NCBI GenBank assembly: GCA_030407085.1 | Contig: CM059585.1 | Location: 108,737,501-108,801,500 of the forward strand | DNA from: Trichopria drosophilae | Taxonomy: Eukaryota; Arthropoda; Insecta; Hymenoptera; Diapriidae | Direction: 5' to 3' | DNA length: 64,000 nucleotides | Program-made: the position numbers and the translations under genes | The notes under the pieces: model-generated | Told to the model about the DNA's origin: nothing | Seen by the model: only the letters and a program-made list of their open reading frames with translations | Database searches by the model: none | In this document: positions 46,244-59,000 of the stretch, in pieces | Layout: every line of letters starts with the position of its first letter | How positions within the stretch are numbered: position 1 is the stretch's first letter

Positions 46244-47090
46244 CCCTATTGAAAACAACCATGTAGATTCCATATAGATTTTCAATATGGATTTTCCATA
46301 TGGATTCCACGTGGATTGATGTGGATTCCATGTGGATTCGTATGGATTCCATATGGATTTTTTATATGGATTTTCATGTGGATTTTCCACACAACAACAA
46401 TGATTTCTACAAAGCGTACAATGTATGTAGAGAAAATCCATATGGAATCCACATCAAAAATCCACATAGAATCCATATGGAACTCCACATAAAAAATCCA
46501 TATGGAATCCACACCTGAAATCCACAAGGAATTCATGAGGAAAACCCATATGGAAATACACATAAAGAATCCATATAGATTCCACATAAAACACACGTGG
46601 AAAATCCACATAAAAATCCATATGGAATCCACATAAAAAATCCATATGGAATCGAGACGAGTCCATATGGATTTTTTATGTGGATTCCATATGGATTTTC
46701 ATGTGGATTTTCCACGTGTATTTTATGTGGAATCTATATGGATTCTTTATGTGTATTTCCATATGGGTTTTCCTCGTGAATTCCATGTGGATTGATGTGG
46801 ATTCCATGTGGACTCGTCTCGATTCCATATGGATTTTTTATGTGGATTCCATGTGGATTTTTTATATGGATTTTCATGTGGATTTTCCACGTGTATTTTA
46901 TGTGGAATCTATATGGATTCTTTATGTGTATTTCCATATGGGTTTTCCTCGTGAATTCCTTGTGGATTTCAGGTGTGGATTCCATATGGATTCTTTATGT
47001 GTATGGAATCCACATCAATCCACATGGAATCCATATGGAAAGTCCATAATGAAAATCCATTTAGAATCCACATGGATTTTTTCAATAGGG
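46244..47090. mobile_element. E-box array element, copy A (CCCTATTGAAAA ends)
   Basis: The ends are CCCTATTGAAAACAACCATG and GGATTTTTTCAATAGGG, with CA on both sides. The whole 847-bp body is made of TCCATATGGA, TCCACATGGA and CCACGTG decamers spaced about 15 bp apart, in both orientations. The long open frames on both strands (MDSIWIFMWIFHV-like, NPYGIHIKNPYG-like) come from the 15-nt periodicity, not from genes. Confidence 0.85.
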
Positions 47091-47639
47091 CAGTACATTT
47101 ATTCCTTGTAAGCCTCCTGTCATATTTGCGACGCTAATTTAGCATGTTGAGAAAGCGAATAATATCTTAAAATATAAAGAAAAGATTAAACTCTGACGCC
47201 TGAAGTGCATTTGACCGAAATTTATTTTGTTCTTATGTTAACATGGTTAATACGTTGACATGTAAGCTCCCCTGTCATGTAAGCCTCCTGGACAATTGTA
47301 GTGATTTACGGAAATTCCGTTCTTATTAGTGATAGAACGGATTTTTATTGAACTTAACATCAATTTTCTTAACTACTTTCAGTCTTAAACGTGCATCATC
47401 AGTAACTTGCGATAATCAAAACTTTTTTTACATCGCTAAAATAACTAAACATATCAATTTATAATCTTCCATAATAATTTTAACTGTTTTGAGTTTTATA
47501 AAATAAATATTATCAAATTACTATTTTTATTCTTACTCTTTATGAGTCACTCATTCGCTAAGAGTGAACATTTCACCATTTTTATATAAAATTTCCATTA
47601 AAAAATTAAATTACTTGCATGTTTCACGCGGATCGATCA
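47091..47639. other. AT-rich stretch, no gene seen
   Basis: AT-rich, no exon or element ends identified. Confidence 0.35.
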
Positions 47640-48930
47640 AAGATTATAAAAGATCTCAAAAAGATTTTTCTTAAAAATGTCCGTTTTTAAGATATATTTG
47701 AGTACACTTTAAGACTTTCAAACTTCCAGTTTATCAAAATCTTTATAAGACCTCTACGAGATCTTTAAGAAAAATTTGTATTATTTTTTGAGCTTTTTGT
47801 TATTTTTTTTTACAAAATGATTTTAAGAAAACATGATTTTAATCATCCTTTTCAGATTTTTTTAAGGTCTTGTTGAGACTTACTCAGAAGTTTTTGACGA
47901 CTTTTTAAGATTTTTTTGAGGACTTTTTGAGACCTTTTTGAGTTTTTTCGAGATCTTTTTCGGATCTTTTCGAGATCTTTTTCGGATCTTTTCAAGATCT
48001 TTTCAAGATCTTTTTGAGACTTACTCAGAAATTTTTGACAACTTTTTGAGATTTTTTTGAGGACTTTTTGAGACCTTTTTGAGTTTTTTTCGAGATCTTT
48101 TTCGGATCTTTTCAAGATCTTTTCAACATCTTTTTGAGACTTACTCAGAAATTTTTGACAACTTTTTGAGATTTTTTTGAGGACTTTTTGAGACCCTTTT
48201 GAATTTTTTTCGAGATCTTTTTCGGATCTTTTCAACATCTTTTCAACATCTTTTTGCGCACGTTTATCGAAAACTACTATTTTCCAATGCATAATAATAG
48301 CAAGATTAACAACATAATATAACAAGATTTCGTTATTCTGCCTTCATTACATAAGATATCAATTATATCCTTGGGAAAGTCCTCGACTCTTATTGCAAAT
48401 ATTCACCTTGTAATACAATGTTAAAAATTTAAAAATAGACAGCCCACCAGTGGGAAGTAAATATAAAATTATCTTTATGCGCGACTTTTCCACGCGTGAA
48501 GTAGAAATTTCGTGCGTGATGTAATTTCTCTACTTTACCCACATAGATTTGGCTGTTTCAGGCATGCAAAAGACGCTCATGAACTATTTTATGGAACTCG
48601 TGAAATGCCTGAAACATAATATACTATTAATAAATTTTCACAAATAAGAGAATTCAATATTATATTTGAAATATTTTGTTTCATATCCAAAAAGGAGTTA
48701 AAATATTATAAGAAGATCTTAAAGAGACCACAAAAAGACCTCAAAAAGATCCCAAAAAGATCTCAAGAAGTTCTCAAAAAATGGTATAAACTTTTCTTAA
48801 AGATCTCTTTAAGATTTTAACAAACGGTAGTTTGAAAGTCTTAAAATGTGCTCAAATACATCTTAAATATGGACATTTTTAAGAAAGATCTTTTTGAGTT
48901 CTTCTAAAATCTTTTAATTTACATAATTAG
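47640..48930. mobile_element. Foldback with an inner ~120-bp minisatellite
   Basis: The outer arms carry AAGATCTCAAAAAGATTTTTC (near 47655) and, inverted, AAGATCTTTTTGAG (near 48884), with TTTTTAAGA and TGGACATTTTT blocks. The interior (47855-48255) repeats GAGACTTACTCAGAA at 47875, 48016 and 48136 among TTTTTGAGA and GATCTTTTTCGGATC units. The Lys/Ser-rich minus-strand frame over it is repeat translation. Confidence 0.7.
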
Positions 48931-49271
48931 CAAGCCAACGAGTATATCTAAACTTTAAATTTTAATTTTTATAATCTTTTATTTTGTGAAAAAAAATACG
49001 TCGATTTTACACTTTTTCAAAGAATGACCCATATTCGCAGTTTTCAATTGAAATTCATTCAACGAAATCATTTCTTCATTCCACTGTTTTCCGATTCATT
49101 TGAAACACATTTTTTCATTGAAATTCATTGCAGAAGCTAAGAAAACGAATTCAGAAGTGATGCAGTGAGTGAATTTCAATGGATCTTCAATGAATTTTCG
49201 TTTGCTGGGTTCCGTTTCCAACAAATAAAAAATTCTCAGTTTTTTTGAAAAAAAAACATTTTGAAAAAAGT

Positions 49272-50287
49272 AATAACCGATTACACAGGTCTGCACGGAT
49301 TTTTTTTTTAAATATCACAGTGATTTTCGGCGTATTTTTGTGTGCTGAACACGAATCTGAAGTCGAAAAATGCCTATCACGTCATGATTTAGAGAAAAGT
49401 CGGGGTAAAGACACCAAAAAACGCGTTTTTGGGTGTTTTACCCCTAATTTTCTCTGAAACCTGACGTGCAACAGATCTGAATTTGTGCTTAAATTAAAGC
49501 TTGGTTCTTCCCCTACAAAAATCATAAGATAGTTTTAAAAAAAATTTCATAGTTTTGAAAAAAAAATGGTTTTAACTTTGTTATTTCTAATGATTATGAT
49601 GAAAATGCAAACAAAATCGAACAACCGCTGGTATTACTAATGGCGAACAAAAAAAAACCATGAAGTGGTGATTTTAAGATCCTAAGTATATTTTTTTTAT
49701 ATTTTGCGGCCGCCATTTTGGATTCGCTATTTTAAATTTTGTGAAACTAACATTGGATTCGTCATCAGCGACTCAAAAAACCCCGAGTACTGATTTTCAT
49801 GAGGTTAATTTAAATTTTTTATTTTTACGTCCGCCATCTTGGATCCGCCATTTTGAATTTAGAAAGGCGATACTGGATTCTTAAACACCAACCCCGAAAA
49901 CAGTCAAGTAGTGGTTTGTATGAGCTCTGCTCAATGTAGTTAAATAATTTGCATTTTCATCATAGTCACTAGGAATAGCAAGGTTAAAACCATTTTTGTT
50001 TTCAAAACTATGAAATTTTTTTTAAAACTATCGTATATGATTTTTGTAGGAGAAGAATGAAGCTTTAATTTGAGCACAAATTCAGATCTGTTGCACGTCA
50101 GGCTTCTGAGAAAATTAGGGATAGACACCCAAAAACACGTTTTTTGGTGTTTTTGTCCCCACTTTTCTCAAAATCATGACGTGATAGACATTTTTCGTCT
50201 TCAGATTCGTGTTCAGCGTACAAAAATACGTCGGAAATCACTCTGATATAAAAAAAAAAGTGAATTTTGCAGACCTGTGTTATTTTA
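49272..50287. mobile_element. 1-kb foldback with GCCATNTTGGATCC core
   Basis: The arms (49272-49690 and 49860-50287) share ACACAGGTCTGCA, AACACGAATCTGAAG and AACGCGTTTTT, inverted. The centre has CCGCCATCTTGGATCCGCCA and a mirrored pair. Its ends are not sharply defined. Confidence 0.72.
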
Positions 50288-50483
50288 CATACGAGATCTG
50301 TTATAAAGGATTAAAATGAACTGAATATTTTTAAGATATAAATGATCATTTTTGTGTTCGCCATGTTAAATTACTCTGGTTGCGAAAAATGGAACTAGTG
50401 AGATGGATTTCTACAGTACACAAATTAAATTTTCATGTGTACTGTACATGAATGTAGTTCAAATCTGGCCACTAGAGTAATTT

Positions 50484-51054
50484 CCCAATAAGCAACAATT
50501 TGAAAAAAAGATTACTTTATGACTTCTTGGATGTCCGCATAACATTATACTTATAGCACATAAAAAGTAATAAAAAAGAATTCTTTTATAACAAATCCAT
50601 GCATGTTAATTATAAATTACGGCATATAAAATTATATAGTAGATAAGTTCTCAGTAATCTGAGCTAGAATCAAATGTTCAAATAGAGATACATTTTAATT
50701 CATGGAAATTTCGAAAATTTGAAATGTTGAACATTTAAAAAATGTATAAAATGGCTTAAATTTTGAAAATTTTGCACTTTTGAAAGTCTAAACCACTTTA
50801 AAAAGGTTTTAAAAAGGTTCTAAACCACTTTAAAAACCAATTTAAAAAATTTCGTAATTTTGAACATTTTGAAAATTAAAAAAATTGTTGCCAAATTTTT
50901 TTTTAAAAAAAAGAATTCTTATACAACTTTTAATTTAATAACTATCGTTATATTTTTAAGTATTCACAAAGAATTCTTGTCGAATTCTTCGTTTATAAAA
51001 GCATTCAAGAAGTATTCTTTTTTAATATTTGAAAATGTCTTTTTGCTTATTGGG
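50484..51054. mobile_element. CCCAATAAGC-ended MITE, copy B
   Basis: CCCAATAAGCAACAATTTGA to TTTTTGCTTATTGGG, 571 bp, TT on both sides. Inner AAAGAATTCTT repeats match copy A. Confidence 0.8.
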
Positions 51055-51341
51055 TTAACATTCCATACGAGAAACCAAAACAAGCTGATAAGTGTTATAA
51101 CAAAGTATTCTAATACATAAAAACCGAATTAGAAAACATTATTCAAGAATTTTTGTTAAAATAAGTAAATTAACAATTTTAATAAACAGCGTAAATCTCT
51201 TTATGTTACGATTTCATAATTTTGAAGAATGTATTATTTGACATTCAAGAATGAAAAAAACAATAATATGGATGTTTAAACTAAGGGCATTATTAGTATA
51301 GTAACATAACGAGGTTTGTCCCAGACGTCGCAGACTATTTA

Positions 51342-51592
51342 CAGTAGTCCATCTCTTATTCTAATTGGTCCAGTCAGGGAAGCCTTCTTCTCTTATTCTA
51401 ATTTTCTCCTCTCTCCCACTAAATGTTTGCTGTTTCGCTTTTTCACTCTCTTTCTCTTTCGCAGCACATGCGCAGTTATGTGTCATACATATGAAAAGAA
51501 GCACATGCTTCTAGGAAAAGTAGTAGCGGAGAAAGCGTGAGGAAAAATATTAGAATAGAAGAGAAAAAATTAGAATAAGGGAAGGACTACTG
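51342..51592. mobile_element. Pogo-like MITE (CAGTAGTCC ends), 251 bp
   Basis: CAGTAGTCCATCTCTTATTC and the inverse CAGTAGTCCTTCCCTTATTC, with TA flanks. A second CTTATTCTAATT lies about 40 bp inside each end. Same family as 11386-14738. Confidence 0.87.
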
Positions 51593-51899
51593 TACTTCTT
51601 CTTCACCTTCATTTGAAGAACTCTTTGGGATGGGCTTTCTTAGGCCCTTAATGTCTAAACAAAGACATAAAATTCGAAGCCATATAACAAAGGGAAAAAT
51701 TACCACTGCAAGCTGAATTTTGGGTTTTCTATAAATTGGAGGTGTTTTCTGTACCCGGCACAGTTGAACCTGGACATTTCAGGAGTACGCACGAACTTTC
51801 TCCAGTTTTCGGCCATCAGTTTTATCAAAAGTTTTGATTTTTCGAGTGTTTTCATTAAACTTGGTCGTTCGTTGAAAACAATCTTATAATTTTAAGAAA
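51593..51899 (+). promoter_or_regulatory. 5' flank of the Tdrd5-like gene
   Basis: The 300 bases between the MITE and the start codon hold no element. An initiator-like CATCAGTTTT lies near 51807. I see no clear TATA box. The leader is AT-rich and ends TTTTAAGAAAATGCC. Confidence 0.3.
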
Positions 51900-53075
51900 A
51901 TGCCGGTCAACACATTTCACGAGGCAGACGACGAGCTGAAAAAGATCCTCCGATGTCTTTTGATCGCTCGAGGTCAAGAATCGATGACAATTCGGAATTT
52001 GGCATCCGACTATAAAGAAGAAACAGACGAAAATATACCCTACCAAAAATTTGGATTTGCCACTTTAACGGATTACTTGTACAGTATCCCAGAATTCGTG
52101 GAAGTTTATGAGCAGGAGAATACGATTTACGTCCGTCACGTGGATTCTGCTAACACTGCACACATAAGTCAACTCGTATCAAAACAAAAACCTGTATCGA
52201 AAGTGAATCCAAGAAAAGGCAGAAAAACTTTCAGACCTAGTAACTATTATCCTCAGGGAAGTTATGCTAAAAATCGCATTCCTGCTAATATACTCAGCAG
52301 ATATGTGAGACTTGCCAACGAATACGGAAGGCTTTCCAAGGACTGGATTCTTGACGACGTTCATCAAAAAGTACCAGAATTACACATCACCATGGAGGAT
52401 CTTAACGAACAACTCGGAGAATTGAGACACGAGTTACACTTGCACGACACCCACATTAGAGCAAAATGCAATTCGAGACATAGTACTCCGAATAACTCTA
52501 AACTGCAGTCTTTGTCTCCCTTTCCGAGGAATAATGCACTTTATACGCAACAGAAAACACCAAATCGTCCAATGTTCAAGAAATGCGAAAATCCTAATGT
52601 TCAATATACCGTACCTGAGGATAAACAAAATTCAGAAGATGAAGATTATGCGGTAAAGAATTGTGAAAAGAAAAATTCTGTAAATGGTCGAAATGACGTT
52701 TATAAAAGTAACAATGATGAAGATTCGTCCAGTTCTTTAGATCAAGAAGATTCCTCGATTTTAATTTCGCCAGATATTAAATCTCGACTCGGCAAACTTA
52801 TTGAGAAAAATCCAGACGGTATTTGGGCTGTAGATTTACCAGAATTGTACCTTACCGAATATAAAATTCCACTGAATTATAAAACTTGGGGATTCAGTAA
52901 TGTCATTGAATTGGTACAAATTCTGCCTGAAATTTTCAAGTATGTTGTGCATCCAGTTTCGAAGAAACTTTTGTTATTGAATGCAAAACTGGAAAATGTC
53001 CCTAATTTTAATGATGAACTGAAACAAGATGGACAGAGTACATCTTCGTCTTCGCAAGAAGTGCCTTCAGGACTT
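51900..53075 (+). CDS. Tdrd5: Tdrd5 exon 1 (three LOTUS domains)
   Basis: ATG at 51900, the first in-frame start, six codons before the first LOTUS helix (ADDELKKILRCLLIARGQES). LOTUS 2 begins RIPANILSRYVRLANEYGRL. LOTUS 3 begins ISPDIKSRLGKLIEKN. The donor GACTT|GTAAGT follows 53075 (phase 0). Confidence 0.93.
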
Positions 53076-56000
53076 GTAAGTAAATTTACAATTTTATAAC
53101 TTTCGAAGCGTTACTTTTCATATAATTTTGTAAATTTTTCCTTGATTTGTAAAATTACTTACAAACGTTGTAAGAGTACACAATTTGGTCTATTTCTGAT
53201 ACACAATGTAGTAAATTTACAGTCTTGAACTTTAACCTCAATTTGGATAAAAAACTTTCGTTCGACGTAGTATTAAACAAATTTTATGACTGAATTTTCC
53301 CAGCTAGCCTATTTGACAATTTGTACTTCAAAAAGTTGCCTCTTACATGTTTTACATTTGTATAGTACAAATAAATGTTGAAAAGATATCGAATTGAAAT
53401 AACTTACAATTTTCTAACAAAAAGATAACTCTTTTAAGTTGCTTTCAAATAGTTACCATTCAATCAATATCATAACAGTTAGCAATTTGGAAACTTAGAG
53501 GATAACTGTTTTTGGTGCATTCGACAAGATTTCGACACCAAAATACTTACCTTTTCATTTACTTTTAGGATATCTTAAAAGTTAACACGCAACTTATGAG
53601 GTTAACAATATGTTAACGTTTTTGTAACTTCGTGCTAGCTGGGTTACCATGATAGTGAAACTAGTCTCATTTTTTAGCCGCACATTTTCTGTGCACCGGT
53701 TCTCTGGTAAAATCGATGTTAATACCATTTAGGGTGCTAATATAACCTTACATTATCTTCAAAATTGATTGTTGAACGTCCCACAATAGGATTGGAGAAC
53801 GTATTGCTGAAACTGATTATTTTACATTCATTCCAAAAATTCGCTAATACAGTAGGACCTCTCTTATTCGAACCTCTCTTATTCTAATTGTCCAGCCTCC
53901 CTTATTCTAATCGTTCCCCCACAAGTCTTCTCCCACTATCACAAACTCGCAAGCAAAGTAAGTGGGGGTAAGGGGAAAATTAGAATAAGATAGGTGGTGC
54001 TATCTCGAAAAACTTTACTAATTAGAATAAGAGAGGTCCTACTGTACCATTTCCTAGCAAGGTGTGGATCGACTATAAAGGGCATGAGAACGTATAAAAA
54101 CGATCTCCACACATAATCTCTGTAATATAGTCGCCGCACATAAAGATGTAAATTGCTTAAACTGTTGCTGAATTCGAAGATCCGCTATTTTTCACGATTA
54201 CTAGCCCTTTTTTTAGTAGAAACGATCCCTAAGACCTATATCATACAGTCAGCGCACACAGCGGTACACATTGCTTAAACTGTTGCTAATTTTTAGCGGA
54301 TTTTCGAATTCAGCAACAGTTTAGGCATTTTATATCCTTGCGTGCGCCAACTACACGACATGGATTATACTTAGGGATCATTTCTACAAATTTTCACGTA
54401 TTTTCTAGTCTAGCCGCACCTACCAGGGCTAGTAATCGTGAAAAATAGCGGATCTTTGGATTCAGCAACAGTTTAAGCAATTTATATCTTTATGTGCGGC
54501 GACTATATTACAGAGATTATATGTGGAGATAGTTTTTATACGTTTTCATGCTCTTTATAGTCGATTTTCTTTTCATTATGTGCTTTCTTAGAGAAAAAAA
54601 ATCACTCAACCGTTTTGATATAACATACCTATTGTATCTTTTCTCGAACTTTCTAAATCCGGTTTCAGATTGACCATATCTGCTGCCATTTTTTTACTAT
54701 GGCGTTTTAAACATAAAAAAATTGTGAATTTTGAAAAAATTTGTTCAAATATTCGTATTTTTGAACAGGAAACCGTGTTCGAATCAAGCTGAATCTCTGT
54801 ATCTGGTGGAGTAAATAGTTATACTAAAAGATACGATGGTTATTAATTCACCATTCAAAATGGCGGTTTCAAAATGGCGAACCTCAGTGAACATTTTGTT
54901 GAAAAATTTCGGGACGCTCTAACTGAACAATTATGAGCTTGTTTTAAAAAATGCTAAGAATAAAAAATTCTTAGAATTCGCAGAGAAATATAGTGGATTT
55001 TTGTCAGATTTTTTAAATGAATTTTTGAAAATTTTTTTTCAAAATTCTTTTCAAAATTGTAATTTTTTTTTTGAAAAATTCTAAACAAAATTTATAACTA
55101 TAATATTTGAAATTCATTTCCTCGAAAACTATCAACTTTTGGAAAGAATTGCAAAGAAGAAAAAACTCTTAGAATTTATCAGAGAATGCACTAAATTTTT
55201 TTCAGAATTTTTCGTAAATAAATTACAATTTTGAAAAAAAATTTCTCAAAACTTCATTTAAAAAGTCTGAAAATATTCCACTATGTTTCTCAATGAATTC
55301 TAAGAACTTTTCATTCTCAACATTTTTTTTAAAAAGCTCGTAGCTTTTGAATTGGAGCATCCAGAAATTTTTCCACAAAATTTTCACTGAGAACCGCCAT
55401 TTTGAAGCCGCCATTTTGAATGGAGAATTAATAACCATCCTATCGTTTAGTGTAACTAATTACTCTACCAGATAGAGAGACTTAGCTTGTTCCGAACACG
55501 GTTTCCTATTCAAAAATACGATTATTTGAAGAAATTTTTTCAAAATTCACAATTATTTTATATTTAAACCGCCATAGTAAAAAAATGGCGGCAGATATGG
55601 TCAATGTTAAACCGGATTTAGAAAGTTTGAGAAAAAATACAACAGGTATGATATATCAAAACGGTTGAGTGAGTTTTTTCTCTAAAAAAGCACCTAATGA
55701 AAAGAAGTCAAAATTTACGGCATTTCAGGACGAAAGGGGTTAATACCATTTAGGGTGCTAATATAACCTTAGATTATCTTCAGAATTGATTGTTGAAAGT
55801 CACAGAAGAGGATTGGAGAATATATTGCTGAAATTATTGCTGAAACTGAATATTTTATGTTCATTCCGAAAATTTGCTAATACCATTCCCTAGCAAGGTG
55901 CAGATCGACTATAAAGAGCATGAAAACGTATAAAAACGATCTCCACATATAATCTCTGTAATATAGTCGCCGCACATAAAGATATAAATTGCTTAAACTG

Positions 56001-59000
56001 TTGCTGAATCCGAAGATCCGCTATTTTTCACGATTACTAGCCCTGGTAGGTGCGGCTAGACTAGAAAATACGTGAAAATTTGTAGAAATGATCCCTAAGT
56101 ATAATCCATGTCATGTAGTTGGCGTACGCAAGGATATAAATTGCTTAAACTGTTGCTGAATTAGAAAATCCGCTAAAAATCAGTAATGGTTTAAGCAATG
56201 TGTACCGTTGTGTGCGCTGACTGTATGATTTAGGTCTTAGGGATCGTTTCTACTAAAAAAACGGCTAGTAATCGTGAAAAATAGCAGATCTTCGAATTCA
56301 GCAACAGTTTAAGCAATTTACATCTTTATGTGCGGCGACTATATTACAGAGATTATGTGTGGAGATCGTTTTTATACGTTCTCATGCCTTTTATAGTCGA
56401 TCCACACCATGCTGAGAAATGGTACAGTAGGACCTCTCTTATTCTAATTAGTAAAGTTTTTCGAGATGGCGCCGACCTCTCTTATTCTAATTTTCCCCTT
56501 ACCCCCACTTACTTTGCTTGCGAGCTCATGATAGTGGGAGAAGACTTGTGGGGGAATGATTAAAATAAGAGAGGCTGGACAATTAGAATAAGAGAGGTCC
56601 TACTGTATTAGCGAATTTTCGGAATGAATGTAAAATATTCAGTTTCAGCAATACGTTCTCCAATCCTCTTGTGGGACTTTCAACAATCAATTCTGAAGAT
56701 AATGTAAGGTTATATTAGCACCCTAAATGGCATTAACATCGATTTTACCAGAGAACCGGTGCGCAGCAAATGTGCGGCTAGTTTCACTATAATAATTTAG
56801 CAGCACGGTGTAAATTTCATTTTGATTTTAGTGTAATATAAGTTTCTGTAACCTATAAAACCTAATAAATGTCTTTTTAGTCTCGACAAATATTGAAAAA
56901 ACTGATACCGACTTCTGCAATGGGATACGAAGAAACCGTCCAACAAATAAGCGTAATGGAAGTGAACATGGCTTTTGGAAGCTACGAGGCAGTTGTTCTC
57001 TCGGAGATATATACTCCGTCAATGTTTTGGATTCGATTAAACAAGAAGAAGAAGGAATTTGACGCAATGATGAGTGAATTGCAGTAAGTGTTTTATATTA
57101 TTGGTTATAATTTGATATTAAATTCTCAAAATTATTAAGTATATTTTCTTATTATACTAAACCCAGTAAACGAAAACGAATAGAAAGTTAAAAATACGAA
57201 TTGAAATGAATTCAAATGAATTAAAATGAATTAAAAAGTGGATTCGATTAATCATTTTCATGCATTTTAATTCATTTTAATTCACTTGAATTCATTTCAA
57301 TTCGTATTTTTAACTTTCTATTCTTTTTCGTTTATTGGGAAGTACATATAAAACATTTAATATTAACTTTTTAAAATACGTCTTATAACGTTTTAATACA
57401 AATTTTTCGGATTACGAATCCGTTGTCAGATTTTCGAAATTCAAAATGGTGGATCCAATATGGCGGACCAAATTCCGAAATCTTGACTGATTTGTACGAA
57501 ACTCGACACTCAGGGGTTTTCGGGATCGCTGATTACGAATTTGTTGTCAGATTTTTGAAATTCAAAATGGGGGGATCCAATATGGCGGACCAAATTTCGA
57601 AATCTTGACAGATTTGGACGAAACTCGACACTCAGGGGTTTTCGTAATCGCTGATTACAAATCCGTTGTCAGATTTTCGAAATTCAAAATGGCGGATTCA
57701 ATATTTAATTGTTCCAAACTGAATTTGGTACACGAATTTGATATTTAAAAATGTTTTTTCGTACTTTTGATCTGGTTTCGTTCACCATTTTGAATTTCAA
57801 AACGTGACAATGGAATGCACCTGAACATAAAATATTTGTCGACGATTATATTTATATTGTAAAATAAATTTTTAATCTTGTAAATTACGTTTCAGTGACT
57901 TCTACTTCAATATTCAGGAGAAGTTTAAGATTCCACGTTCTGCATTGACGGTAGGATTAAACGTTGCTTGCACATACTGCGACATCTGGCACAGAGCAGT
58001 AGTGAAAAACATTGGACCAGACGGATGTGTTACCGTAAGTATTATACTAAAAATATCATTAACTCCTTAGTTTTAAACGATAAAACGTTGAAAATCTAAT
58101 GTTGGTCCTTTATTTCAGGTTATGTTTTACGATTATGGAACATTAAAAACTTACAAGTCCCCGCAACTCTACTTTTTGGATAAAACATTCTCCAGTTTAC
58201 CAGCTCAAGCCATTCCGTGCGGTCTATACAATTTGAAGCCGATTAAATCGTCAAAGTGGTCGCAAGAAGTAATATCTGCATTCGTCAAGAAAGTTGACGA
58301 GAAACCAATGATGGCACGCGTCTCAACTGTCGACATCGAGGTACTGTATTCTCTTACATTTCTAAAGTTTATTTAGTCGTAGCAGTATTCTTTAATGCGT
58401 CAATATTTCAGAACAATGCTTTGCTGGTGTCATTGACGGATACATCTAACGAGCACGACTTACATTTGGACGATTGGATGATAAAAAATAAATTTGCCGA
58501 ACCGGGACATGTGATGACGAGACTCAACAACTTTCTTCATAGATTCTCGATCGAGTGTCAAGAATTGAAACACCGTGCGTCGCGTATTTCGAAACCCAAA
58601 ACTGTAAAATCTGATCCTCATCCAAAATTGGAGCTCGTCAAAAAATATATGAAATCTCGAAATAGTACCGAATCAAAACCATCGGAAAAAGTTAAGAAGA
58701 TCGATGGATCGGAGAAACTGTCGGAAATTTTACAACGACTAAAGAAATCAGTTGGACGTTCGGATAGTTCTTCAGAGGATTTAAAAAGTTCATGTAACTC
58801 TTCGGATGTACAGGAAAAAAGGGTCGAGGTGACAAAGGCGACTCCCATCGAGGTAAGTTACTCTTCGTTTGACGCTCCTCTACATTTTAAACGACCACTG
58901 ACGGCTGAGAATAGCCCGGACATGGAGACATTCCGAAGCGTTAACGGAGGCTGCGGTAGAATGGAACCTATGGACTGGTCCGCTATCGATGCTCCACCGA

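Larger units (their letters stand above)
53651..56793. repeat. 3.1-kb composite palindrome in Tdrd5 intron 1
   Basis: Outer arms 53651-53847 and 56606-56793 are inverted (GATAGTGAAACTAG, CACCGGTTCTCTGG, CCATTTAGGGTGCTAATATA). Next come two ~500-bp palindromic blocks (54047-54565 and about 55905-56420) sharing AAAGATATAAATTGCTTAAA and AAAAACGATCTCCACA. A TTAA foldback core lies between them. At 55739-55881 a third copy of the arm, in direct orientation, lacks the MITE found in both outer arms. Confidence 0.82.

Noticed and set aside
46235..47111. Several long open frames on both strands (Trp/Ile/Phe-rich and Asn/Pro/His-rich)
   Set aside because: They follow the 15-nt periodic, self-complementary E-box repeat; the same happens at 63071-63678.
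47852..48325. 157-codon Lys/Ser-rich minus-strand frame
   Set aside because: Translation of a ~120-bp GATCTTTTT-type minisatellite inside a foldback; no homology and no splice signals.
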